Of a stretch of DNA of 64,000 bases, positions 25,368-34,878 are shown in pieces. Below the pieces are notes generated by a model. The model saw nothing but the letters and a program-made list of their open reading frames with translations. It ran no database searches and had not been told where the DNA came from. Origin of the DNA: Devosia epidermidihirudinis. Its GTDB lineage: Bacteria > Pseudomonadota > Alphaproteobacteria > Rhizobiales > Devosiaceae. The translations under genes were made by a program, and so were the position numbers. The first letter of the stretch is position 1. Each line of letters starts with the position of its first letter. The stretch spans positions 248,001 to 312,000 of the forward strand of contig NZ_LANJ01000011.1 in the NCBI RefSeq assembly GCF_000971295.1. The letters are read 5' to 3'.

Positions 25368-25955
25368 TTACTTGTATTCGATCTTGGCGGCGATGATCTT
25401 GTCAGGGTTGGCAACAGCACCGTTCTGCGACTGTGGGCCCTTTTCCAACTGATCAACCAGATCCATGCCGCTCACGACCTTACCGAAGACGGTGTACTGG
25501 CCGTCGAGGAAGCTGGCGTCAGCCGTGGTGATGAAAAACTGGCTGTTGAACGAATTGGGGTCCTGCGAACGGGCAGCGCCGACGGCACCGCGCTGGAAGC
25601 TCTCGGAATTGAACTCGGCCTGCACGTTTGGCAGCTTGGAGCCGCCCATGCCTGCGCGAGCGAGGTCATAGCCTGCGCCATCGCTCTTGCCGAATTCAAC
25701 GTCGCCGGTCTGGGCCATGAAGCCATCGATGACGCGGTGGAACACGACGCCGGTATAGGCGCCTTCGTTGGTCAGCGTAACGATACGCTCAACGTGCTTT
25801 GGCGCAATCGCGGGCAGCAGTTCGATATCGACGTCACCGCCCTTGATGGTCAGGATCAGGTGCGGCGTGCCCGACTGGGCGAAAGCCGGAGCGGCGAAAG
25901 TGGCGACAGCTGCAACAGCGAGCGCACCGAAGAGACGGCGAGAAATGGCGATCAT
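25368..25955 (-). CDS. Periplasmic cyclophilin-type peptidyl-prolyl isomerase
   Basis: A 195-residue protein with signal peptide (ISRRLFGALAVAAVATFAAPAFAQ, cleavage near residue 27) followed by a cyclophilin domain: GVVFHRVIDGFMAQTGD, AARSQDPNSFNSQFFI and LDGQYTVFGKVVSGMD. The presence of the export signal makes this the periplasmic counterpart of ppiB. Its ATG overlaps the coaD stop by four bases, so it is cotranscribed with coaD. Confidence 0.94.
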   Translation of the reverse strand: MIAISRRLFGALAVAAVATFAAPAFAQSGTPHLILTIKGGDVDIELLPAIAPKHVERIVTLTNEGAYTGVVFHRVIDGFMAQTGDVEFGKSDGAGYDLARAGMGGSKLPNVQAEFNSESFQRGAVGAARSQDPNSFNSQFFITTADASFLDGQYTVFGKVVSGMDLVDQLEKGPQSQNGAVANPDKIIAAKIEYK

Positions 25956-26446
25956 GAGCGTTTCAGGGCCTTGAGAACGATTTGTGGGACGAAGGCGGAA
26001 ATGTCGCCGCCCATTTCGGCGATCTGACGCACCAATGTGGCCGAGATATGCCGAACAGGCGGGCTTGAGGGCAGAAACACAGTCTGCAGGTCGGGCGCCA
26101 TCTGGGCGTTCATGCCAACCATCTGCATTTCGTAGTTGTAATCGGTGGTGTCGCGCAGGCCGCGAATGATCAGTTTGGCGCCATGTTCACGGGCGGCATT
26201 GACCATCAAACCGCTGAACTCAACGATTTTGAACTCGGTGTCTGTGCGTTTGCCGACGGGGGCCAGCACTTGCTCGAGGATGGTGATCCGGTCGGCATGT
26301 GCGAACAGCGGCGACTTCTTGCCGGAATTGACGCCGACCGCCACCACCAGCGTATCGACCAGCTTGCAGGCACGCTCGATGACATCGAGATGGCCGTTGG
26401 TCAGCGGATCGAACGACCCAGGATAAAAACCGACGAGCTTGCTCAA
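25952..26446 (-). CDS. coaD: Pantetheine-phosphate adenylyltransferase
   Basis: A 164-residue protein with the class I nucleotidyltransferase motif YPGSFDPLTNGHLDVIERA (residues 8-26), IIRGLRDTTDYNYEMQM and the C-terminal PVRHISATLVRQIA. It makes dephospho-CoA from 4'-phosphopantetheine and ATP in coenzyme A synthesis. It is the first gene of the coaD - cyclophilin - cyclophilin group, 33 bases downstream of the GNAT gene. Confidence 0.97.
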   Translation of the reverse strand: MSKLVGFYPGSFDPLTNGHLDVIERACKLVDTLVVAVGVNSGKKSPLFAHADRITILEQVLAPVGKRTDTEFKIVEFSGLMVNAAREHGAKLIIRGLRDTTDYNYEMQMVGMNAQMAPDLQTVFLPSSPPVRHISATLVRQIAEMGGDISAFVPQIVLKALKRS

Positions 26447-26479
26447 GCCGCCCTCCCCTTTGTTGTTGCTAGGGTTTTG

Positions 26480-26971
26480 TCACGGGCTCGGCATGGGCGC
26501 AAGACTGGCGGTGGTGCCCAGGTGGCGCACAAAGACATCTAGCCCATCGGTGCCGACGTCCTGCTCCTGCACTTGCCAACCACGGGTGGCGTAATACGCG
26601 CGCATCTTCGGCTTGGCGCAGAGATAGACCAAGTCGTAGCCAAGCTCGACCAAACGCTCCAGTGCCGCCGCTGCAAGCGCCTCGGCGATGCCCTGGCCCC
26701 GGCAATCCGGCTCCACCCAGAGCGCTGCGATCCATGGGCCGAGATCAGGGCGCGCATCGAGATCAGACGCGACGGCCGTGACGGTGCCGGAGAATACACC
26801 CTCAGTCACCGACACCAAAGTGAACGGAAACGCCTCGGCCGCAACAACATCGGCGAGGGCCGCATTCACATCTTCAAGCGCCGCGCCTGCAGGCCGCCAC
26901 CACGCCTGCCAAATTCGGTCGGCGACGTCGGCTGTATGCTCGGGCGCGTCGCGCAGATTTCTGATGATCAT
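26480..26971 (-). CDS. GNAT-family N-acetyltransferase
   Basis: About 163 residues. The central segment ALWVEPDCRGQGIAEALAAAALERL (near residues 86-110) contains the acetyl-CoA binding R-x-x-G-x-G/A signature, followed by AYYATRGWQVQEQD, typical of GNAT C-termini. Substrate unknown. I started it at the ATG at 26971 (MIIRNLRD); a GTG lies one codon upstream. It follows the LysE gene by 17 bases and is likely cotranscribed with it. Confidence 0.85.
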   Translation of the reverse strand: MIIRNLRDAPEHTADVADRIWQAWWRPAGAALEDVNAALADVVAAEAFPFTLVSVTEGVFSGTVTAVASDLDARPDLGPWIAALWVEPDCRGQGIAEALAAAALERLVELGYDLVYLCAKPKMRAYYATRGWQVQEQDVGTDGLDVFVRHLGTTASLAPMPSP

Positions 26972-26988
26972 CACCAGACCCGGGCGTT

Positions 26989-27606
26989 CTACGCGCGCTT
27001 CTGCAGCGCCAGCCACACGCCGCCGGCCATCAGCACGAAGCCGGAGACGCGGTTGACCATGCGGATGCGGGCCGTCGACAGCAGGTGGCGGATGCGGCCG
27101 ATGCAAATGGCGTAGAGCCCGTCGGTGACGCAGGCCACGACCATGACGATCAGGCCCAGGATCAGGATCTGCGTGAACGTAGACTGGGCCGGATTGATGA
27201 ACTGCGGCAGGAAGGCGCCGAGGAACAGCAGCGACTTGGGATTGCCCCAGCTAACCAGCGCGCCCTGCCAGATGTAGCGGCCAGGCGAAGTGCGGGTGCC
27301 ATTGCTGATGTCGAGCTGGCCGCTAGAACGGATCATCTTGAAACCGATCCAGACGAGGTAGGCCGCGCCAATCAGCTTGATGATGTCGAAGGCCCCCGCG
27401 ACAAGCCCCATCACGGCCTCAAGCCCGACGGCAACCACCACCACCATGGTCAGCATGCTCAGCTGTGCTCCGAGAATGGTCAGAAGCCCTGCCCGCGTGC
27501 CACCTGCCAGCGAATTGGCGATAACCACGGATACTGATGGTCCCGGCACAATGGTGAAAACCAGGCAGGCCAGCAGATAGGGCAGGATAACGGCAGTGTC
27601 GATCAT
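26989..27606 (-). CDS. LysE-family amino acid exporter
   Basis: A 205-residue protein with about six membrane segments. VFTIVPGPSVSVVIANSLAGG near residue 20 is the family PGP motif. GAAYLVWIGFKMIRS and WGNPKSLLFLGAFLPQF are also typical of RhtB/LysE exporters. It probably exports an amino acid or homoserine-like compound, with the coupled GNAT perhaps acting on related metabolites (inference). A repeat separates it from gyrA. Confidence 0.9.
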   Translation of the reverse strand: MIDTAVILPYLLACLVFTIVPGPSVSVVIANSLAGGTRAGLLTILGAQLSMLTMVVVVAVGLEAVMGLVAGAFDIIKLIGAAYLVWIGFKMIRSSGQLDISNGTRTSPGRYIWQGALVSWGNPKSLLFLGAFLPQFINPAQSTFTQILILGLIVMVVACVTDGLYAICIGRIRHLLSTARIRMVNRVSGFVLMAGGVWLALQKRA

Positions 27607-27713
27607 GACGGGTCCTTTGGGGAGCCTGATGCAGACTCGTGTTGGCGACCAAGCCATCGTGCGGACGAAAGTGCAAGGGGGGGCTGGTGTAGCTCTGCGC
27701 CCCCGTACCGTGC

Positions 27714-27836
27714 CACGACCTCGTCCTTCGACAAGCTCAGGATGAGGCCTACTGAAACACACGCGGCCCGACCTTAGGTGAGCGCAAAGTAGACCTCATG
27801 GTGAGCCTGTCGAACCACGAGGTCGTGACGCCTATG
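27714..27836. repeat. Palindromic repeat, CACGACCTCGT/ACGAGGTCGTG type
   Basis: Outer arms CACGACCTCGT...ACGAGGTCGTG are complementary; internal segments TTCGACAAGCTCA and TGAGCCTGTCGAA also pair. It fills most of the gap between gyrA and the LysE gene. Confidence 0.7.
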
Positions 27837-27851
27837 CCATCCAGAAACGAC

Positions 27852-27873
27852 AAGGGGCGCCGAAGCGCCCCTT
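27852..27873 (-). terminator. Rho-independent terminator of gyrA
   Basis: Perfect 9-bp stem AAGGGGCGC/GCGCCCCTT with CGAA tetraloop; located directly after the gyrA stop on the minus strand. Confidence 0.8.
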
Positions 27874-27877
27874 TTGC

Positions 27878-30634
27878 TTATTCTGTAACCGGCGCCTCGG
27901 GCGCCTCTGGTGCGTCCGGAGCGTCTGGTGCTTCCGGCTCATCATCGGGCTCGCTGATATGCTCGACCGAGACGACCTTTTCGCCTTCGGCGGTATCGAA
28001 CACGATCACACCCTGGCTGCCACGCGACACCATGCGGATCGGCTTGTCACCCCCGACCGGCAGACGAATGGTCTGGCCGCCGTCACTGATGAGCATGATC
28101 TGATCGTCATTTTCCACGGGGAAGCTGGCGACGAGATTGCCGTTACGCTTGTTGACCGCCATGGCGACGATGCCCTTACCGCCACGGCCGGTGATCCGGT
28201 ATTCGTGGCTGGACGTGCGCTTGCCATAGCCGTTTTCAGAGATGGTCAGGATGAACTGCTCGATGGCACCCATCAGCGCATAGCGCTCTGGCGTCAGTTC
28301 GCCCTCAACCACTTCGCCTTCATCGGAACCGGACTCTTCGGCCTCGCCTTCGCCACGCACCGCACGGCTCATCTTGAGGTAGGTCGCGCGCTCTTCCGCC
28401 GTAGCATCGGAGTGATTGATGATGGCCATGGAAATGACCACGTCGCCTTCGGCCAGCGCGATACCGCGCACACCCATCGAGTCACGGCCCTTGAACACGC
28501 GCACATCATCCACCTGGAAGCGGATGGCCTGGCCAAGCGCCGTGGTGAGCAGCACGTCATTGTTCGAGGTCGCGGTCTCGACGCCGACGATGGCATCGCC
28601 CTCGTCCAGCTTCATGGCGATCTTGCCGTTCTGGCGGACTTCGACAAAGTCGGCCAGCGAGTTGCGGCGAACAGTGCCGCGCGTGGTGGCGAACATGATG
28701 TCGAGGTTGGCCCAGCTGCCCTCGTCCTCGGGCAGTGGCATGATGGAGGTGATGCGCTCGCCCTGCTCCAGCGGCAGAATGTTGATCAGCGCCTTGCCGC
28801 GTGCATTGGCGGCAGCCAGTGGCAGACGCCACACCTTGAGCTTGTAGACAATGCCACGCGTGGTGAAGAACAGGATCGGCGTGTGGGTGTTGGCCACGAA
28901 CAGACGGCTGACGAAATCTTCGTCGCGCGTTGCCATGCCCGAACGGCCCTTACCGCCCCGGTTCTGCGAACGATAGGTCGAAAGCGGAACGCGCTTGATG
29001 TAACCGCCATGCGACACGGTCACGACCATGTCTTCGCGGGCGATGAGGTCTTCGTCGTCAAAGTCGCCCACAACGTCGGCGATCTCTGTGCGGCGCGGCG
29101 TGCCGAACTGCTCTTTAATCTCGGTCAGCTCATCACGAATGATGGTCTGCACGCGAGCACGGCTGCGCAGGATTTCGAGATAGTCTTCGATTTCAGCACC
29201 GAGGCCATTCAGTTCGTCGCCGATTTCGTCACGACCAAGAGCGGTCAAACGCGCCAGACGCAGTTCAAGGATGGCGCGGGCCTGTTCCTCGGACAGATTG
29301 AAGGTGCCGTCATCGTTGATGCGGTGGCGTGGATCGTCGATCAGCTTGATCAGCGGAGCCACGTCCTGGGCCGGCCAGCGGCGGGTCATCAACTGCTCAC
29401 GCGCCGTCGCCGGATCGGGCGCGGTACGGATCAGAGCAATGACTTCGTCGATATTGGCAACAGCAACGGCCAGACCGACCAGGATATGGGCGCGATCGCG
29501 GGCCTTGTTCAGCAGGAACCGGGCGCGGCGCGTCACCACTTCCTCGCGGAAGGTCAGGAAGGCCTCAAGGATTTCCTTGAGGTTCATCAGCTGTGGTTTG
29601 CCGCCATTCAGCGCCACGAAGTTGCAACCAAAAGAGGATTGCAGCTGGGTGAAGCGATAGAGCTGGTTGAGCACGACGTCGGGCAGCGCATCGCGCTTGA
29701 TCTCGACGACGACGCGCATGCCTTCACGCGAGGATTCATCGCGCATGTCGGAAATGCCTTCGATGCGCTTCTCGCGCACCAGCTCGGCAATCTTCTCCAC
29801 CAGCGTGGCCTTGTTCACCTGATAGGGCAGCTCGGTGATGACAAGCGCTTCGCGTTCCTTGCGAATTTCTTCAACGGCGACGCGACCGCGCACCATGACC
29901 GAGCCACGGCCCGTCTCATAGGCAGAGCGGATGCCGTGACGGCCAAGGATGATGCCGCCAGTAGGGAAATCAGGGCCAGGGAGAACTTCGAGCAGTTCTT
30001 CGAGCAGAACGTCAGGCTTGTCGAGCATCAACAGAGCGGCGTCGATCGTCTCGCTCAGGTTGTGGGTCGGGATATTGGTGGCCATACCCACCGCGATACC
30101 GCCACCGCCATTGACCAGCATATTGGGGAAGCGCGCGGGCAACACGGTCGGCTCATGTTCGGAGCCGTCATAGTTGTCGCGGAAATCCACCGTATCCTTG
30201 TCGAGGTCATCGAGCATGGCATTGGTGATCTTCTGCATGCGCACTTCGGTGTAACGCATGGCAGCCGGCATATCGCCGTCGACCGAACCGAAGTTCCCCT
30301 GACCTTCGACGAGCAATTCGCCCATCGAGAAGTCCTGCGCCATACGCACCAAGGCCATATAGACCGCGCTGTCGCCATGGGGGTGGTACTTACCGATAAC
30401 GTCACCGACCACACGGGCCGATTTACGGTAGGGCTTGTTGTATTCGTAGCCGTTCTCGCTCATCGAGAACAGAATGCGCCGATGCACTGGCTTGAGGCCG
30501 TCGCGCACGTCGGGCAGCGCTCGGCTCACGATCACGCTCATCGCATAGTCGAGATACGACTTGCGCATTTCGTCAGTGATGGAGATCGGGGCGATGTCGG
30601 ACGGCGGCAATGCGCCAGCGGGCGTTTCGGTCAC
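27878..30634 (-). CDS. gyrA: DNA gyrase subunit A
   Basis: A 918-residue protein with [31 protein letters not shown], the catalytic Tyr128 in MRYTEVRM, the GyrA-box [10 protein letters not shown] and six C-terminal beta-pinwheel repeats, ending in an acidic Pro/Ala tail. Within the quinolone-resistance region, Ser89 (E. coli Ser83) is kept, but the acidic residue at E. coli position 87 is Met93. With GyrB it introduces negative supercoils. The gene ends at a strong terminator and probably has its own promoter at 30667-30696. Confidence 0.98.
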   Translation of the reverse strand: MTETPAGALPPSDIAPISITDEMRKSYLDYAMSVIVSRALPDVRDGLKPVHRRILFSMSENGYEYNKPYRKSARVVGDVIGKYHPHGDSAVYMALVRMAQDFSMGELLVEGQGNFGSVDGDMPAAMRYTEVRMQKITNAMLDDLDKDTVDFRDNYDGSEHEPTVLPARFPNMLVNGGGGIAVGMATNIPTHNLSETIDAALLMLDKPDVLLEELLEVLPGPDFPTGGIILGRHGIRSAYETGRGSVMVRGRVAVEEIRKEREALVITELPYQVNKATLVEKIAELVREKRIEGISDMRDESSREGMRVVVEIKRDALPDVVLNQLYRFTQLQSSFGCNFVALNGGKPQLMNLKEILEAFLTFREEVVTRRARFLLNKARDRAHILVGLAVAVANIDEVIALIRTAPDPATAREQLMTRRWPAQDVAPLIKLIDDPRHRINDDGTFNLSEEQARAILELRLARLTALGRDEIGDELNGLGAEIEDYLEILRSRARVQTIIRDELTEIKEQFGTPRRTEIADVVGDFDDEDLIAREDMVVTVSHGGYIKRVPLSTYRSQNRGGKGRSGMATRDEDFVSRLFVANTHTPILFFTTRGIVYKLKVWRLPLAAANARGKALINILPLEQGERITSIMPLPEDEGSWANLDIMFATTRGTVRRNSLADFVEVRQNGKIAMKLDEGDAIVGVETATSNNDVLLTTALGQAIRFQVDDVRVFKGRDSMGVRGIALAEGDVVISMAIINHSDATAEERATYLKMSRAVRGEGEAEESGSDEGEVVEGELTPERYALMGAIEQFILTISENGYGKRTSSHEYRITGRGGKGIVAMAVNKRNGNLVASFPVENDDQIMLISDGGQTIRLPVGGDKPIRMVSRGSQGVIVFDTAEGEKVVSVEHISEPDDEPEAPDAPDAPEAPEAPVTE

Positions 30635-30666
30635 GGGGTGATTCTTATGTTGCCAAACTGGCCTTT

Positions 30667-30696
30667 TATGTAGGTGATTCCGGGCGAGAATGCCAA
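30667..30696 (-). promoter_or_regulatory. Candidate gyrA promoter
   Basis: On the minus strand, TTGGCA (30691-30696) and TACATA (30667-30672) are separated by 18 bases, about 30 bases before the gyrA ATG. Moderate match only. Confidence 0.4.
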
Positions 30697-30803
30697 TTTT
30701 AGCCGGGCGCCTGCTGTGGAGAGCGGGATGGTGGACCCAACGCGGCGGAAAACCGCTGATGGGCAGTCACCTCCGTCCGCATAGTTTGGATCGCTCGGCA
30801 ATT

Positions 30804-32051
30804 TCAACCCGGTTGCGGGAGGTCATGCGCCACCAGCGGCCGGCGCCCCATCTGGCGGAAACTGCGCACGGTCAGCGGCGCCGAAATCACCAGCAAATAC
30901 AGTGCAGCGGTTATGCCCATGGCAGTCAGAATGCCGAGATTGTCGACCAGCACCCCGGCATAGAGCCCACCAAAGGGGATCAGCGCCCAGCTTAACGCGC
31001 CCGTCAATGCCACGACACGTCCCACCATCGGCGTCGGCGTGCGCTCGAACAGGATGGCCGAGATGATGGGATTGATAAAACCTGCGGCAAAGCCGCCGAG
31101 CAGCAGCACCACGACGATAACGGGCAATGGCAGGTTGGCCGCGTAGATGCCCATGGCCAAGGGACCGGCGCAAATAAAGCCCAATGTGTAGAGCAGCAGT
31201 CGCGGCAGACGGGGGCCGTAGATGGCGGCAAGGGCCGCACCGACAATAGCGGCCCCCGAAAATGTCGCGAGCAGGATGCCGACCCAAGCCACGTCCAGCC
31301 CCGCCGTACGCACCCATACCGGCAAGAGGACGATGGAATACGCCTGATCGAACAAATTGGTGAAGGCGACCATGATCGTCAGGCCAATCAGCACAGGATC
31401 GCGCCGCAGGACCTGCCATCCGGCCGCCAGCTCGGCCGCATAGGTGCTGGGCGTGGCGGGCTCGGGCGTGCTCGTTTCTGCGCGTGCAGGAACGCCCGCC
31501 GCCAGCACAATTGCGGACAGCAGAAATGCCAGTGCATTAGCGAGCAGCGCCGGGCCGGAACCCAGGAGGCCGATCAGAATGCCCGCCCCCGCCGCACCAA
31601 GCGTTCCGGCGAGGCGGTCGCTTGCGCCCACAACGCCCGTCACGCGCTCCAGAGGCAGCTTGCCCATTGCGGCCACCGAGGGGACCAAAGCTTGTTTGGA
31701 TGCATCGGAAGGCGCCCGAAGCACGCCGATCAGCGCGACCAGCGGCAGCAGGACCCAGATCGACAGCAAACCAGCCCAATAGAAGAGCGGCACCAGCGAG
31801 ACCGCCAATGTCGACAGGCAATCGCACCAGACTGCCACACGCCGGGCACCGAGCCTGTCGATAAGCGGGCCGCCCAATGCCTTGGCGAGCACATAGGGCA
31901 GCATCTCTGCAAAACCGACGAGGCCCGTCAGCACAGGGCTGCCCGTGGTGGTCAAAACCAGCCACGGAATGGCGATGGCCGACAGGCGGGTACCGGATGT
32001 GGACAGCACGGTGGCGACGGATAGCGCCAGAAAGGAGCGGGGCATGGTCAC
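30804..32051 (-). CDS. MFS transporter (exporter-type)
   Basis: About 415 residues and 12 predicted membrane helices. AKALGGPLIDRLGARRV near residue 55 is the MFS loop 2-3 motif. Overall similarity is to DHA3-like drug or siderophore exporters; the substrate is unknown. The GTG at 32051 overlaps the upstream regulator stop by four bases (GTGA); an ATG at 32045 is the alternative. It forms an operon with the ArsR-type gene, which probably regulates it. Confidence 0.85.
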   Translation of the reverse strand: MTMPRSFLALSVATVLSTSGTRLSAIAIPWLVLTTTGSPVLTGLVGFAEMLPYVLAKALGGPLIDRLGARRVAVWCDCLSTLAVSLVPLFYWAGLLSIWVLLPLVALIGVLRAPSDASKQALVPSVAAMGKLPLERVTGVVGASDRLAGTLGAAGAGILIGLLGSGPALLANALAFLLSAIVLAAGVPARAETSTPEPATPSTYAAELAAGWQVLRRDPVLIGLTIMVAFTNLFDQAYSIVLLPVWVRTAGLDVAWVGILLATFSGAAIVGAALAAIYGPRLPRLLLYTLGFICAGPLAMGIYAANLPLPVIVVVLLLGGFAAGFINPIISAILFERTPTPMVGRVVALTGALSWALIPFGGLYAGVLVDNLGILTAMGITAALYLLVISAPLTVRSFRQMGRRPLVAHDLPQPG

Positions 32052-32650
32052 GGCTGGTCTGGCTCCGTGCGCCCCTCCATCAGAGGCGCAGCATTGAGGA
32101 TGATGGAAAACGGGCGATAACTCGGCGGCAAAGGTTGGCCCAGCGGCGGCGCCGCAGCCATGGCATCGGCCATCAAGGCGCCGATGCGCGCGATCAGGTC
32201 GGCGGCGCCCTCAGCTGTCATGGCAATGGTGTGGTCACTGACATTGCACGCCTTGCGCCAAGCTGGTGGCAGGTCACCATAACCATCATGTGCGGCCTGC
32301 ATTTGCTGCATATGCGCGTTCAATGCAGCCTGCTGGAAAGCCAGCCCGGCATCGAGTGCGTCGCCCTCGGCGTGCTCGGTCAGAAAAGACGTCATGTCGT
32401 GTCGTGCCCGCCACCAGCGGTCGCGTCGGTTGCCCCGCCCCTCGTCTTCCTCGATGAAGCCATGCAGCGCCAGCTGTCGCAGATGGTAACTCGTCGCGCC
32501 TGAATTGAGGGCCAGCCGCGCCGCGAGGCTGGACGCCGTTGCGGCCCCCTCCACGCGCAGCAGCCCCAACATGCGCAACCGCACGGGATGCGCCAATGCT
32601 TTGAGTGCAGTGGGGTCGGGATTGATGCGGCTAACCGGACGGCTGGACAT
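32048..32650 (-). CDS. ArsR-type winged-helix transcriptional regulator
   Basis: About 200 residues. An N-terminal winged helix-turn-helix (LKALAHPVRLRMLGLL then SGATSYHLRQLALHGFIEEDEGRGNRRDRWW) matches ArsR/HTH_20 regulators. A longer C-terminal region contains no metal-binding CxC motif. The ATG at 32650 has GAGG six bases upstream. It is coupled to the MFS gene and divergent from the S66 peptidase gene, with a striking TTTGCAAA pair between them. Confidence 0.87.
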   Translation of the reverse strand: MSSRPVSRINPDPTALKALAHPVRLRMLGLLRVEGAATASSLAARLALNSGATSYHLRQLALHGFIEEDEGRGNRRDRWWRARHDMTSFLTEHAEGDALDAGLAFQQAALNAHMQQMQAAHDGYGDLPPAWRKACNVSDHTIAMTAEGAADLIARIGALMADAMAAAPPLGQPLPPSYRPFSIILNAAPLMEGRTEPDQP

Positions 32651-32692
32651 GAGCACCTCGTTTCACCGCAACCATGCCATCCCAAACAAACA

Positions 32693-32714
32693 TTTGCAAA
32701 AATTCGTTTGCAAA
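32693..32714. promoter_or_regulatory. Candidate operator: paired palindromic octamers
   Basis: TTTGCAAA at 32693-32700 and again at 32707-32714; each octamer is its own reverse complement. Their centres are 14 bp apart, and they sit in the divergent gap between the ArsR-type regulator and the S66 peptidase, where an autoregulatory operator is expected. Confidence 0.55.
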
Positions 32715-32785
32715 CATTCTGAGTGCATGGTGACACACTGGATTTCGCAGCTATAGTTCCCGCTCTTTCAAGGGGGATCAGGATC

Positions 32786-33838
32786 ATGGCAGTTGCAGCG
32801 TTGCGCAAACCAGCCGCACTCAAGGCGGGCGACAAGATTGCTACGGTGTCCCCCTCCTGGGGCGGGCCGGGGTCCTATCCGCAGCGATACGCGGCGGGCA
32901 AGGCGCAGTTCGAGGGGGCCTTTGGGGTGCGTGTCATCGAAATGGACCACACCATGGCGTCGCCCGATTGGGTAGCAGCCAATCCAAAGGCGCGCGCCGA
33001 GGATTTGATGGCGGCATTTGCCGATCCGTCGATCGCGGGCATTGTCTGCACAATTGGCGGCGATGACTCGATCCGGCTACTGCCCTATCTCGATCTCGAC
33101 GTAATTCGTAACAATCCCAAGGTGTTCCTCGGGTTCTCTGACACAACGAGTCTGCATCTGGCCTGCGCTACTGCGGGGCTGGCTTCGTTCTATGGTCCAT
33201 CCGTCATGGCCGGGCTGGGGGAAAGTGGCGGGATGCACCAGTACACGGTTGATGCCTTGCGCCGCGCCCTGTTCGAACTGACGCCGCCAGGTCTGGTGCC
33301 TGTGAACACCGAGGGCTGGACAGCGGAGCGGACGGACTGGGGCGATGCCGCGTCCCAGGCGAAGCGCCGCGTATTGGCGCCAACCGATGCGCCGCGCATA
33401 CTGCAAGGCACGGGAACCGCGCGGGGGCATCTGCTAGGCGGATGCGCCGAAGTGCTGGAGATGGCCAAGGGCACCGCGTGGTGGCCTGCGCTCGATATGT
33501 GGCGCGGCGCTATCCTGTTCCTCGAAACCTCGGAAGACGCCCCTTCCCCCAAATTTGTGCGCTACTGGCTACGCAATTATGCGGCGCAGGGCATTCTGGG
33601 CGTTGTGAACGGATTGCTCATCGCGCGGGCCGATACCGGCGGCGACCCCAACTATCAGGCCGATATCGAGGCGGCCATCGTCGATGTGCTCAGGGAAAGC
33701 GGGCTGAGCGATCTGCCGGTGCTGGCCGGGCTGGACTTTGGCCACACCCAGCCCATGCTGACACTGCCCATCGGCGCGCAAGCCGAGATCGACTGCGCCG
33801 CCGAAACACTGCGTATTCTGGAAGCAGGTGTTGTCTAG
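32786..33838 (+). CDS. S66-family peptidase (LD-carboxypeptidase/MccF-like)
   Basis: A 350-residue protein with IGGDDSIRLLPYLD, KVFLGFSDTTSLHLA (nucleophilic Ser in GFSD), LFLETSEDAPSP and GLDFGHTQPML supplying the Glu and His expected for the family catalytic triad. Members cleave LD-peptides in peptidoglycan recycling or inactivate microcin C-like compounds (MccF). Being long and standing next to an exporter/regulator pair, this one fits the MccF-like branch, but this is an inference. ATG at 32786. Confidence 0.88.
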   Translation: MAVAALRKPAALKAGDKIATVSPSWGGPGSYPQRYAAGKAQFEGAFGVRVIEMDHTMASPDWVAANPKARAEDLMAAFADPSIAGIVCTIGGDDSIRLLPYLDLDVIRNNPKVFLGFSDTTSLHLACATAGLASFYGPSVMAGLGESGGMHQYTVDALRRALFELTPPGLVPVNTEGWTAERTDWGDAASQAKRRVLAPTDAPRILQGTGTARGHLLGGCAEVLEMAKGTAWWPALDMWRGAILFLETSEDAPSPKFVRYWLRNYAAQGILGVVNGLLIARADTGGDPNYQADIEAAIVDVLRESGLSDLPVLAGLDFGHTQPMLTLPIGAQAEIDCAAETLRILEAGVV

Positions 33839-33855
33839 GCCATGAGCCTTGGCGA

Positions 33856-34239
33856 CTAGATTTCCTGCGCTATTTCCCAGGCATGGCCAGCAGGATCGGC
33901 AAAAGTAGCAGTGCGGCGGCCCCACGAACGATCAATGGGGCCGTTGAGGAACGACACGCCGCGACCTTGCAGGTCAGCATAGGTGGCATTGACGTCTTCT
34001 ACCCTGATGGTGAGCATCATGCGTGCCCCGGAGGTCGCCGTCCCAACGGGGGCCGGAGTGACCAATTCGGGGGCCTCGCTCGCTTTCAGCAGATTGATCA
34101 TGACGCCGGCGAATTGGAAAACCGCCGACACGTCGTCCTCGAACAGCACTTCGGCGGCGAAGACCTTTTTATAGAAGGCCTTGGTCGCAACGATATCGTC
34201 TGCAAACAGCGTAATGACCTCGATAGCATTCATAGACAT
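33856..34239 (-). CDS. VOC-superfamily (glyoxalase/bleomycin-resistance-like) protein
   Basis: A 127-residue protein with VITLFADDIVATKAFYKKVF at the N-terminus, a central VEDVNATYADLQGRGV and the closing TATFADPAGHAWEIAQE, the beta-alpha-beta-beta-beta layout of vicinal oxygen chelate proteins. Substrate not predictable. ATG at 34239 has AAGGGA eight bases upstream. It converges on the S66 gene, ending 17 bases from its stop. Confidence 0.85.
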   Translation of the reverse strand: MSMNAIEVITLFADDIVATKAFYKKVFAAEVLFEDDVSAVFQFAGVMINLLKASEAPELVTPAPVGTATSGARMMLTIRVEDVNATYADLQGRGVSFLNGPIDRSWGRRTATFADPAGHAWEIAQEI

Positions 34240-34332
34240 GGCTGATCCCTTCTGGAACCGAGGCAGGAAAATGCCCGGTTTGATGTCTCGACGAATGACG
34301 AAGATCAGGTTCGACAGGCCCGGGCCGTAAAC

Positions 34333-34737
34333 TCAAGCCGCCTTGTCGAACTCTGTCCGTGCCTGATCAATCGTCGGCAGGTGCTCGTTGGCCCAGGCGA
34401 TGAGGTGGCCGAATGGCAGGATGATGGACTCTCCCAGCGGGGTCAGTCGGTATTCCACCGATGGCGGCTTGGTGTCGAACACCTGACGCGAAACCATGCC
34501 ATCGCGCTGCAGGTCGCGCAGCGTCTGGGTCAGCATCTTCTGGGAGATATCGGGCACATCGCGGCGGAGCTGGTTGAAACGCTTCGGGCCAGTAGCCAGC
34601 GTCATCACCAGCAACATGCTCCACTTGTCACTGATTTTGTCGAGCACGCCGCGCACCGGACACATGCCGACAGGCTGACCGACATTGGCGCTCCACAGCT
34701 TGATATAGTCGGCGGTGAGTTCGTTTTGCTCGGGCAA
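34333..34737 (-). CDS. HxlR-family regulator (QorR/YtfH-like)
   Basis: A winged helix protein with [38 protein letters not shown] and [10 protein letters not shown], all typical of HxlR/DUF24 regulators. I chose the TTG at 34737 because GGAGGT lies seven bases upstream, giving 134 residues; an ATG at 34803 would add 22 residues not resembling the family. It is divergent from a QorB-like reductase, the arrangement known for ytfG/ytfH (qorB/qorR) in enterobacteria; such regulators sense quinones or electrophiles. Confidence 0.85.
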   Translation of the reverse strand: MPEQNELTADYIKLWSANVGQPVGMCPVRGVLDKISDKWSMLLVMTLATGPKRFNQLRRDVPDISQKMLTQTLRDLQRDGMVSRQVFDTKPPSVEYRLTPLGESIILPFGHLIAWANEHLPTIDQARTEFDKAA

Positions 34738-34878
34738 GGCGGTTACCTCCAGGTGACGTTCAGCGACAGGAGTGCCTCCTTTTCCACCATGCAGAAGGCG
34801 CATACATAACTCTCTATTCGATACCTACTCTCCATCCTGCAAGATCGCAAGGAGAGGCACAGATCAAGGAGCGTTCTT

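Noticed and set aside
27959..30673. 904-codon open frame antisense to gyrA
   Set aside because: It mirrors gyrA entirely, has His/Gln/Ala-rich composition of a GC-rich shadow frame and matches no family.
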